Source of the DNA: Dryococelus australis
Taxonomy: Eukaryota > Arthropoda > Insecta > Phasmatodea > Phasmatidae
DNA: 64,000 nt
Assembly: GCA_029891345.1 (NCBI GenBank)
Contig: CM057009.1
Location: 208,562,709 to 208,626,708 of the forward strand
Direction: 5' to 3'
Both the position numbers and the translations under genes were made by a program. Below, in pieces: positions 12,055 through 21,185 of the stretch (the stretch's first letter is position 1; the number at the start of each line of letters is the position of its first letter). A model generated the notes under the pieces. It saw nothing but the letters and a program-made list of their open reading frames with translations. It was not told where the DNA came from and did no database searches.

Positions 12055-12525
12055 GTTGATTTAAAAGGAGCTCAAATGCCCCCTATGAAGGCTCCAATGT
12101 CTGATAATTCTGTAATTATGAATGGGGGAATTCCTCCTTTCTTTGTTTGTCATTTGGTCTTGCATTTTACACCTCTACCTTTTTTCATTTTTGCTTGCAT
12201 TACTTTAGCCACGACCCAAGCGCTGAGATTTTCACCTGTTGCTGTAGATATGGGTTCTTCCTTATATTTGCTGCTTTATCAGCTAGAATCGTATTTGCTA
12301 TATTCCTTGCTTCCAAATTGTTTGTTTAAGCATAAACTATTTCATGCTCTTTACAAGCATTATCCAAAGAGTTTATTCCTTGATCGTTCCATGCGAGACT
12401 TTTGCAAGCTTAGTGCCTGGCCTGCAATAATTGTATTTCGGTAAATGCAATTCAAATGGTAATTATTAATTAATGTTTTGAATACTCTGTGACCTTTCTT
12501 GTTGGGTTTAGTATGAGCTATTCTT
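12055..12525 (-). pseudogene. Polinton A PLA2-like protein gene with Lys/Gly-rich tail (fossil)
   Basis: Fossil copy of the gene at 56,031-56,525 in element B. The minus strand shows 'AHTKPNKKGHRVFKTLINN' at its start (in 12,360-12,525) and, at its far end near 12,060-12,110, a Lys-rich stretch followed by 'KKGGIPPF' and a Gly/Ala hydrophobic segment. The product is related to the phospholipase A2-like domain of parvovirus capsids; the tail resembles the basic/hydrophobic core peptides of adenovirus-like virions. It is broken. Confidence 0.6.
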
Positions 12526-12649
12526 TCAATTGATTGCGAACCTATATATAGACTTTCATTAAAAATTTTAAGTTGGTATGTTACACTATATACATTTGTA
12601 TACAAATGAAGGTTGTAAAACAAAGTGTGCATCTTCTGGTAACTGTATC

Positions 12650-13495
12650 TACAAAATAAAATGTAATTGAACAGAAACATGGAATTCTTTTACCTCCAAA
12701 TATATGTTGTATAATATGCTGTCATTCTTCACGTGGAAAAATTTGTGTTATTATATCAATTTTGGAACAGCCGAATGGACTTAAGTTTGAAAATGCATGT
12801 GTGTTTTATAAAATATTACATCAAGAGAAATATCAACAATTAGAGAACATTTTGTTCTCAATTGAAGGAATGTGATATTTCCCTACTAATAAAGGCAATA
12901 TCATGCCTCCGACTGAAGCATTACCCAATTCCATATTTATATTTGACGTTGTTTGGTGTGAACCACAGGGTGAAATACAACATTATTTTAGTTTTGGTAG
13001 ACAATCAAAGTTGTTTTTATCTATCCCAAAGTTATGCACATATAGCAAAACATAATTTGTGTGATAATACAAATATGTTAATTGTCCTTAAAATGGATAA
13101 TATGAATCTACAACATATTTACAATGACCATGTTTTGGGTGATATGTCATTTACAAAGTTTAAAGATATGTGGATTTGACAGTATTATACTTCCAGAAGG
13201 GGAAAAAAAATGTATTTCAAAGTTTGGACACAGCTGCATCAGATGTAGTTATTACAATACAAGTCTAACCAAAAATTGCGATGGGAACTGTGATTTGAAT
13301 GGACATGTATTGCATAATGTGGGTATGGCTGTGAAAGACAGTGATGCGGTAAATAAACTTTACATGGAAGACTTAAACACTATTATAGTAAACATATTTA
13401 AATCGCAATCGACCAATATACAAGTGAAATTAATAAATTTAATTGATGAGACTGATAATGTTGATAATTACATGAGTCTAATTGTGAACATTTAA
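12650..13495 (+). pseudogene. Polinton A packaging ATPase gene (fossil)
   Basis: Fossil FtsK/HerA-type genome-packaging ATPase. It starts with 'IEQKHGILLPPNI', runs through the region aligned with the Walker A loop of B, then 'NHRVKYNIILV', 'NMNLQHIYNDHVLGDM' (13,100-13,155), and ends in a segment shared with B ('CDLNGHVLHNVGMAVKDSD', near 13,290-13,350). It is transcribed away from the capsid genes and towards the integrase end. It is broken. Confidence 0.7.
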
Positions 13496-13599
13496 CACCA
13501 ATTTTTGAATGAGTTACCCAGTAACGAAATTAGATTACACAAAAGTTTATTTGGGTTAACTGCAGACTTCAATGGCATTTTAAACACGATTTTTACAAC

Positions 13600-13755
13600 A
13601 AAACTTACAGAAATTAAAAATAATGCAAGAGTTGTATTTAATGATTTGCGAAAGCATAAGCAAATAAATTAGATACTATTAGAAGTAAAATCAATAAGTT
13701 TGAAAAAGCTGAAACTACTCAACCTAGTGTTACAGGTAGAATACCAATGTCTTAA
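13600..13755 (+). pseudogene. Small coiled-coil Polinton frame (A copy)
   Basis: Fossil counterpart of the 63-residue frame at 54,303-54,494 of element B; the shared pattern is 'NDLR', then 'SKI.K.E.A.T.QP'. The hydrophobic spacing suggests a short coiled coil. Function unknown. Confidence 0.35.
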
Positions 13756-13798
13756 TTTGTATAAATACTGGAACATTAATGTGACATAATCAAATATT

Positions 13799-14480
13799 AT
13801 GCCTGACTCTGCTTTGGAATTACATAACATTGTATCTGCTGTAAAGGAGAAATATTTTCAACCTAGATGGGCACAAATGGAATGTTATGTTTTAAACAAA
13901 GAAATATTTGAACCTGTTATGAGTAGAATGGATACAATAAAATCTGCATTGAATACTTTTTATAAAACACCATTGGAAATTAAATCAGAAGAACCTTTGT
14001 AGGAGAAGAAGAAAATGCAAATCCTTTCTCATTTAACACAAAATTATTTAGCTTTAATACATTCTTCACCTTTTTTCAATATGACATTTGGTGTACATCG
14101 AAATGGAAATATATGGTTCCTGGGAGATTCTGTAATTAATTTTTTGCCTGACAATAGAATTCAATTAGATGATTGCATAACTGACATGAGTGAAGGATTG
14201 TTTAAATTATTATTTAAAAACTATCCAAATGGATACTCTGACACCAATTTGAAGAACTATAATGAACTTATCCATCGTAAAAATGCAAATAATCATTCAG
14301 GAGATGAAAACCACCTGAAATCACATTTATTAAGAGATATTTTTCGAAGTGGAATATATAAAATTATGTTGCCGATCGGTTTTCTCCCATATATTGGTCG
14401 CTTCGAGACAGTTTGCGAGTAATTCACATACAAACCAAATTGTTTCTACTATTGAAGAGCTGACTAAACAATGTTATAGT
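13799..14480 (+). pseudogene. Polinton A DUF8207-like gene (fossil)
   Basis: Fossil gene of unknown function, homologous to 53,562-54,270 in B. Two frames carry 'LNKEIFEPVMSRMDTI' and 'NIWFLGDSVINFLPDN', then 'GLFKLLFKNYPNGYSDTNLK'. The pattern 'GD..I....DNI......Y....GL.eLLf...P..Ys..dl..Y' is one I associate with the DUF8207 domain common in arthropod Polinton-linked proteins; the name is from memory. It lies between ATPase and integrase in both elements. Confidence 0.6.
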
Positions 14481-14499
14481 AGTAATGAAGTTTAGGATG

Positions 14500-15390
14500 A
14501 TCGCTCAAGAACAGCATGCTCCTGCAAGAATAAGGTTTTCGAGAATAAGGGTTATTACTCATGGTTTAAATGATCTTTTTCAAGCCGATTTGTGTGAATT
14601 GACATTACTTTCGAAATAAAATAATGGATACAAGTATATTTTAACCTTTAGATGTCTATTCAAAATAAGAATTGGGGTATACCTGTGAAGAACAACACTG
14701 AAAAAAAAAACAAGTTACGGCTGTAATGAAAACCATTATAGAATAAAACTCCAAAAATGCTCCAAACTAACAAAGGGACAGAGTTTTTTTAATGCTGCTT
14801 TCCAAAAATTAATGGCAGAGTATGGGATTAATCATTATGTAGCCTAATTCTGTAATTAAGACATCTGTAGTCGAGAGATTTAACAAATCTATTAAACAGC
14901 CAATGTACAAACATTTCACTTTGAATGGGACTTACAAATGGGTGCATGTTTTACCTGAAACACATAAATTTTATAATTCAAGATTCCATCGATTTATAAA
15001 GATGGCACCTGAAAAAGTTACTGACAATAGATTGATGAAAACTGTATATAATATTCCTAATATAGTCGATGAGAGGAGGCAAAAGTTCAAAGTGTGAATA
15101 TGTAAGTGTTTCGAAACTAAAAGGTCTTTATAGAAGAAATATACTATTCATTGGCCATACAAAATATTTAAAATTATTTCAGTTTGAGAGTCATTTCCTA
15201 GAATATATTACCCCGGAAACTATGATGAACAGCCTATTATAGGTGGTTTTTATGAACACAAATTAATGAAAGATACTTCACCAAATTAATATTTAGTTGA
15301 CAAAATCATTAAAACAAGGAAACATGCCTGCTTAAGTTGCTGGAAAGGGTTCTCAAAAGTGCACAATTCGGGGGTGAAGAATCAAGATTT
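14500..15390 (+). pseudogene. Polinton A retrovirus-like integrase gene (fossil)
   Basis: Fossil rve-type integrase, the enzyme that inserts Polintons and makes their 6-bp duplication. Anchors in order: 'HAPARI' near 14,518, 'LFQADL' near 14,577 (first catalytic acid region), 'NGYKYIL', 'AAFQKLMAEYGIN' near 14,797, 'NGTYKWVHVLPET' and 'RFIKMAPEKVT' (14,927-15,020), and the SH3-like C-terminal part with 'GGFYEHKL' near 15,250. It is the last gene before the right terminal repeat. It is broken. Confidence 0.75.
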
Positions 15391-15394
15391 AAAA

Positions 15395-15880
15395 ATAATG
15401 TAAGACAATGTTTGTAAAATTATGATAACAAATAAAACATTGAAGCATAATTGATGTGTTTTCATTTAATAAACACGTTGATATTGTCGAGGTTTCCATT
15501 TACAATTATTGTGTAGATAGTTTATTACACTTATTGTGTAATTATTCTGCATGTTTGTGTTTGTTTAATTTTATGTAATTTGATTAGTATTTCTGATGTA
15601 ATTAGTTACATTTGATTAGTAATTAAATTCATATTTGTGATTCAATTCGTATTTGTGATTCAATATGTATTTGTGTTTTAATTGGTAATTTAATTGATTG
15701 TTTTTAATTCATCAATGTTATAGTGGTGTTTCATTTCTCAGAACACATTACTGTTTTTTTTAAATGGCTTGTGATTTGTTATACTTCTTTGCTTCTAATG
15801 ATACATTTCCTGAAATTTGTTTCTCAGGTTAGATTTCTGTGGAATTTTGTGCGTTTTTTTTAAATTGCTTTTAATACAAA
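15395..15880. other. AT-rich spacer beyond the integrase gene of Polinton A
   Basis: Contains short direct repeats of about 20 bp (ATTCATATTTGTGATTCAAT and variants, 15,627-15,690). No gene. The corresponding A-rich stretch in B is 52,140-52,620. Confidence 0.5.
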
Positions 15881-16030
15881 TTTCTTGGAAATGGAATAAA
15901 ACTTCGTGGAATTATACTGCTTAAAGACATTTGGGATGTGAATTATTATATTTAGCTGGTTCGTTACTGTAATTTCCTGGAATAGAAATATATTTTTGTG
16001 GAATTTTACAGCTTAAAGGCATCTGGGACT
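15880..16030 (+). repeat. About 92-bp direct repeats outside the integrase gene, Polinton A
   Basis: Two units, starting near 15,882 and 15,975, each with a 'TGGAAT...' block, a 'TGTGGAATT.TAC' or 'CGTGGAATTATAC' block and 'GCTTAAAG.CAT.TGGGA'. A partial third lies near 15,800-15,850. The same unit is present, in reverse orientation, next to the integrase gene of B (51,890-52,140). Confidence 0.6.
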
Positions 16031-16035
16031 CGATT

Positions 16036-18581
16036 CTGTTTTAAAAACCATTGAGACAACTATGATATTATTTTTCAATGAGCAGTGTGGCATTGTTCTG
16101 GTCAGAGGCCGATGTCTTTGGGTGGCTGTTGATCTTTGAGGGTTGCAGATACTTGTAAGTGTGGGTGGGAGAGTGGGAGGGAATGGCCGAGGACAAAGCA
16201 GGGTAGTGTTTGTGAGCATCCTCGGTAGTGTGGCTCTTGTTCAGTTGTGTATCACAGACTGGGTTGGATTTACAGCGGACAGATCTCTGGAGAGCGATCA
16301 TGCATAACATTTCCTTCGCACAATCCAATACAGTTCACAATCATATGAGAAATTCGATTTTTAATATAAAACATGTAATATCAGGATATGTGAGTATGAA
16401 ATACGTTCCTGAGGTCAACCTATGTCTGGATAAAGTGTTGTGGTTTTCGTATGTCACAGAATGTGGGAATTGGTAAGCTGAATGGGCTAGGCTGCAAAGG
16501 AAGCTGTGTTAAAAGTGAATTGTTTTAAAGATATTTTTCACCCTTGGGAAAATATATACAGTGGTATACTACATTTGTTAATAAATATATATCATTCCTA
16601 CACACAGTTGTGAATACGTCATTTTTGATATGAGTGAATTAATTATTTTTAAAGATTAACTTTTACTTGGGAAATGAAATTGTGCATTATTAATTTATAG
16701 CATGGAAATGGGTAAGTTGTTCATTTTGTGTGTGATTACACGAATTGACTTGTTTGTGTGATTGATTTTCTACCTATTATTAAATTCTTTGTCCATGGTT
16801 AAATACTCATGTGCATATTTCAAACATTCCACGTAATTGTGTTAACTGGAAGTGTTTAGGTGTTAGATCATTCTGGGTATTTGAACATTTCTGAGATATC
16901 TGACAAATTATATGGGATAGTTAAATAACTTTGTATGTACGTCAAAGGTTGCGTTGTAGAGCTGATGAGACATATATTGGTAGGGAAATAGGATACTTTT
17001 TTTGCTTTCTTAATTACTTTGTTGTAGGTATAATTTAGGATGTGTCGTTCTTGTGTTTATGGCTATTGTAATTTTTAGTAAGCTATTTCATTCCTTTATG
17101 ACACCTAGATTTGTAGGGAAATAGGATACTTTTTGTACTTTGTTAAATCATTGTTGTAGGTATAATTCAGGATGTGCCGTTCCTTGATTATTTTGATAAT
17201 AAGTGTGTAATTATTCTTCTGGGCATTTAATTCCTGTGTTTAAATAAATGTATATGAGTGTGGTACATTAATTATGTGCATCATAAGCAGGGAAATAATT
17301 TTTATTGATTTCTTAAGTAATTCACTACATATTTTTAGCTAGTCCCTTTTGTGATAGTCCAGGAGAGAAGGTAGTTGAATTTTGATAATAACATTATTTC
17401 ATTCTGGTTGGCTAGTAATTCGCTATATGTGTGTAATTCGATGAGTGATTGTGCCTAGTATTTGATCTGTATTTGGAATTTTAAGTTTGTGTCGTAGGAG
17501 TTTCTGTTGTTTGTCGTAAATTATGTTGCTAGGAAATAGAGGAGGGTACTAAACTGATTCTTTATTAAATTTTTGAATGTGTGCTTCCGAGTTGCCTTGT
17601 GCAGGATTCAAACTTTATTAGTGACATGTACTTCATGGTAAATAGTTTTAATGTCTCTTTGTGTTTAATTGCTTTTGAATGAAATATTATTTCTTTCAAT
17701 AGGTATTTAAATTACATATTTGCTAATCATTTTATTTCGCGAAATACTAAACTTCATTATTTTAAATAATTTATTTCGAAACACCCATTTCCGAAATCTG
17801 CCATTACACATATCTAAAGTTTAGTATACTGTCTGACACCACCCCAGGCGTATGTGTCTTGGTTCTACCCCTCCACCACCTAAGTCTTATAATAACTTCC
17901 CAAGTGGTCCAGAAACCACATGCCTCACTTCCCCTCCTCAATACCATATTTAACCCCTAAAATATATTAAACATTATATATACCCCTTCCCCCATACCTA
18001 CCCACCTTAGTAGGGCCCACAGTGGCTGAGCGATTAGCACGCTGGCCTCACACCAAGGCAAACCGGGTTAAAAACCCGGCCAGGTCACCTGATTTTCTCA
18101 AGTGGGAATCGTACCGGATGCTTCCATTAGTCGGCAGGTTTTCTCGGAGATCTCCTGTTCCCCCTGCATCTTCATTCTGGCATCGCTCCATATTCACTTC
18201 AATAACCTTCATTAGTTCTCAAGACCTCATTGTTTAGAGCCACCCAAATCCCTTCACCTACTTCAGTCGACCGACAGATGTCCAAGAGTCAACATCGATG
18301 CTGCTGCTTCTCTCCAAAAATAAAAAAAATAAAAATAACCCTTATGACACTCTTCCACATAACAAATATACAATCACACAATTTTTGAAATTAAATTTTT
18401 TTAAATTATTTCATCAAACAATAATTATGTGATCCAATTAATTTTATCGGATTAAGATTATCTTAATCCAATTATTTGATAGGATTTATCCCATCAATTT
18501 GCTTTAACTAATTAATCTCATCAATTAAATTGGTATTCCAATTAATCAAAAGCGAATTAGACTGCCCCTGTCCCTACTACT
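16036..18581 (-). repeat. Right terminal inverted repeat of Polinton A
   Basis: Diverged reverse complement of 2,552-4,828, ending CCCTACTACT at 18,581. It is longer than the left copy because a SINE of about 250 bp sits at 18,011-18,259. The duplicated 'TAGGGAAATAGGATAC' blocks at 16,981 and 17,114 mirror those in the left repeat. Small frames in it (16,013-16,476) are not genes. Confidence 0.85.
18011..18259 (+). repeat. tRNA-derived SINE, full-length copy 1
   Basis: Inserted in the right terminal repeat of Polinton A; the left repeat has no such insert. The head looks tRNA-like, with an A box (TGGCTGAGCGATTAGC at 18,023) and a B-box-like GGGTTAAAAACCC, followed by the family body 'GTGGGAATCGTACCGGATG', 'GGAGATCTCCTGTTCCCCC', 'GCATCGCTCCATATTCACTT', and a 3' end in 'CAAATCCCTTCAC'. 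Flanks CACCT(T)AG and CACCTA may be the target duplication. The + strand frame at 18,022-18,237 is not a gene. Confidence 0.8.
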
Positions 18582-18587
18582 CATGTG
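18582..18587 (+). repeat. Target site duplication, right copy (Polinton A)
   Basis: CATGTG directly after the last base of the right inverted repeat; pairs with CATATG at 2,546-2,551. Confidence 0.75.
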
Positions 18588-19540
18588 AAAATAAATTTTT
18601 GTAATGGCTATCCAATGCATCTGTTACATTTGTGTTTCTTATAATTTTTTGTACAATATAGAATATTATGTATTCGCAAAACCCTTTGATATCACTTGCA
18701 CCAAAAAGTATTACTGTATCATTAATGAAATTATCTTTTCACATAGGTTTCTCATTTTTGAATTTTGCTGTATGGAAATGGGGAGGTTAAAACCGAGGTT
18801 AAAATTATTTGTTTTAAATAATATTAGGTGGTAGATCATGTGAACTAGAATTTTTCATGGAACTTTTCTTTTAATGCTTGTCTTAATCTTATAACTGTTA
18901 GTGCGTTTTCGACTTGTTCATTGGAAGTGTTCAATTTGGATATGTTACCACTGTACACAGTGGAATTAAAATTATTTTTATGTTGGTGTTATTTGAAAAT
19001 TTTTTAAAAATAAGTTTTTAAATTTATTTCGACCATTTCTAGTACTTTATACTGCTTTAAGGGAGAGAGATGTACTGTTCGCTTCATTTTCACTGATAAA
19101 GTATAGGCGAAAAATTAAGTTGCATGATCCCGACACATCATAACTTATTCATAAAGTGGCATAATATTATTTTAGGGCTGGGTTTAGTATATGCTGTTCA
19201 CCACGATATTACCACGTCTAAAATCAACCTTTTAACAATGTCACTATCTTTTCCTTTATACATTGTCTACAAAAAGTATGGTCTGGCTACATTAGGAAGA
19301 GTAAGGGAGGCGAATTGTAGGGAAAGTTAATAATAAAAATATACTCTCCTTACAAATTATTTATTAATTCATATGTCATTGTTCGTGTACTGTATACATA
19401 TGTGCACACAGTATATGAAAGTGAACACATTTTCATTTACAACATAACCTAAATTACAAATGAAAGCATTCATGTCTCTCTGACCATAAATAAGTATATG
19501 TCTGCACTAAAATAAAGAACATTCTTCAGCATTTTCATAC
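18588..19540. other. Non-coding stretch, nothing recognised
   Basis: AT-rich; frames at 18,604-18,834 and 19,124-19,330 show no recognisable similarity. The 3' end of the Tc1-like element that follows may lie around 19,400-19,540, but no inverted repeat pair could be made out. Confidence 0.35.
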
Positions 19541-19543
19541 TCT

Positions 19544-19740
19544 TCAATAATTCGCAGGTGCTCCTTTCCTCTTGATAATGTCAAATAATCTCCTTCGTGT
19601 CGATCTCGCCAAGGATTCCGTAGATTTATTCGATATTTTATCCCACTCATTTCTAAGGATGTTCTTCAGGTCATCTTTGTTGGATATCCCATGTTTTCGT
19701 AGGTTTCCGCTAATTGGGGCCATAATACCCAATGGTTAAA
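19544..19740 (-). pseudogene. Tc1-like transposase, C-terminal fragment
   Basis: The minus strand encodes about 62 residues ending in a stop, with the typical end of Tc1/mariner transposases: 'ISNKDDLKNILRNEWDKIS', then 'STRRRLFDIIKRKGAPANY', which corresponds to the family's 'SMPRRL..VI.AKGG.T.Y'. The DDE catalytic domain should lie at higher coordinates but is replaced at about 19,745 by a Gypsy reverse-transcriptase scrap on the other strand. So this is a 5'-truncated DNA transposon copy, not a gene. Confidence 0.75.
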
Positions 19741-19754
19741 ATTCGGGAGATTAT

Positions 19755-20030
19755 AAGAGTGTCTCCAGGTTGGAGCGGTTGGAACGAGTAAACATAATTA
19801 GCAAAGTGGACACTAGTGAATTTGGAATGCCTCTTGTTGCTGTTGTTAAGACTTGTGGTAATATTAGAGCGTGTGCAGACTATAAGGTCACAGTAAATGA
19901 TTTTTTCGAAAATGTGCATTACCCTATTCCTCAGGCGGAGGAGCCATTCGTGGCATTGTAGGGAGGCAAGTATTTGTCGAAAATAGACTTGTCAATACCT
20001 ACAACCAATTGTAAGCTGTCAGCTTGGAGC
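19755..20030 (+). pseudogene. Ty3/Gypsy reverse transcriptase fragment (fossil)
   Basis: Fossil scrap of an LTR retrotransposon pol gene. The + strand reads the start of the RT domain: 'VDTSEFGMPLVAVVKTCG', then 'RACADYKVTVN', 'HYPIPQAEEPF' and 'LSKIDLS' close to 20,000. No LTR, gag, RNase H or integrase adjoins it. It is broken and truncated at both ends. Confidence 0.8.
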
Positions 20031-21185
20031 ATTCACAAGCATATTTATACTTTTGACGAAATTGTCTTTTGGGGTGCAATCTTTTTGTGCCATATTTCAG
20101 TGAAATATTGAGAAGGTGTAAGTAGTGTGAGCATGAACTCCCTGTTATATAAAGTACAAGAGTGGCAAAAGTGCCATTTGACTAACCTGGGAGGGGATCT
20201 TGGAGGGAGGGTACTAATTGGAGCTATCCCTTCCAAGGTTATTTTCGGCTTCCTCCTCCACTCCCCTCTTGCTCATCCTCCCACTCCTGTGTTGTGATTG
20301 GCCAAGTGTTACCCCCATTCCCCCTTCCCTAGTTTATCCTCCACGAGGTGTGCCGTGATTAGCTGTTGGGTGAAGGTAGGGTTACCCTACCTGCTGATGG
20401 CTTACTCCTCATTCCCCCTCTTTCCTCTGCGAGGTGTGCAGTGATTGGCTGTTGGTTGCAGTAGCAAAACCGGATCAAGGGACATTTGGGACTATAGATA
20501 TGCACCCTTCAGCTGCCAAACCACGACAGATGAGGTTGGGATCTCTGACCAATATCTAAATAGTATATGCATAACAAAATAACCTGGGTAGGATGTATAA
20601 TTACTCATGCTATTTATACAATATGTTAATATTATTGGTAAATATTCATTTCTTATTATGTGAATAAAGAGAACACACACTCCCTCGAATTTTCTTTTCT
20701 TGACCTGAATTGTGCAGGATTACTAAAAACTGAATAATGGTGAGACTCGATAGAGTACTAACACTGTAAAATGTATTTTTACATTTCATTGTTACACCTT
20801 GAAGTATTAATATTAACTAACATCAATTATGTTACCCGAATCGAATCTCACTGGTTCCAAAATCGACGAGAGTATTTCCAAAGTGTCTTAAGTCCACGAA
20901 ATAGCAAACGTCAGAAAACATTTTTTTATAATCTGATATATAATTTAAAATACATTTGGTCGTTGTAGGTTATAATTATATGTTTCTCTATTGTCAACAT
21001 TGGGACTGACATACCCAAATCCACCACCATTAAAAGAGGTAGTAATCATATCACATGATGAGTAGTTAAGATGTTCTGGAAGTACAAAATAATTTTGAAA
21101 TGTTTAAGAAGTGAAAATGGCGTCTGGTATGGGATAAAGTATGCAATTTATAATTGCATAGGTATTGGTCATTATAACAAGCTAA
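20031..21185. other. Non-coding stretch containing a minisatellite
   Basis: Apart from the short minisatellite at 20,280-20,470 this is unremarkable sequence; small frames on both strands (20,045-20,236; 20,492-20,680; 20,771-20,968) show no similarity I recognise. Confidence 0.35.
20280..20470. repeat. Degenerate minisatellite, about three units
   Basis: Units share 'GAGGTGTGC.GTGATTGGCTGTTGG' and a C/T-rich half ('CATTCCCCCTCTTTCCTC'). Recognisable copies centre on about 20,297, 20,355 and 20,440, so the spacing is uneven (roughly 60-90 bp). Confidence 0.5.

Larger units (their letters stand above)
2552..18581 (+). mobile_element. Polinton/Maverick element A, end to end but decayed
   Basis: A fossil Polinton of 16,030 bp bounded by inverted repeats that start AGTAGTAGGG and by a 6-bp target duplication. 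The right (integrase) arm is transcribed rightwards: packaging ATPase, small coiled-coil frame, DUF8207-like gene, integrase. The left arm is transcribed leftwards: PLA2-like protein, protease, minor capsid, small basic frame, major capsid, Cys-containing unknown. The gene set is that of virus-like Polintons (adintovirus-like). It is broken throughout, with breaks in every gene, probably dozens in all. The two terminal repeats agree at very roughly four bases in five by eye, so the insertion is old. Later insertions are a SINE in the right repeat and an unclassified 1.85-kb segment in the major capsid gene. No PolB is recognisable between 4.83 and 7.0 kb. Confidence 0.9.

Noticed and set aside
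12076-12444. 122-residue + strand frame with a hydrophobic middle, and an overlapping frame at 12,147-12,329
   Set aside because: Lies antisense to the decayed PLA2-like gene of Polinton A.
18022-18237. 71-residue frame with 'MAERLARWPHTKANRVKNPA'
   Set aside because: It is the translation of the SINE; similar frames recur in the other SINE copies.
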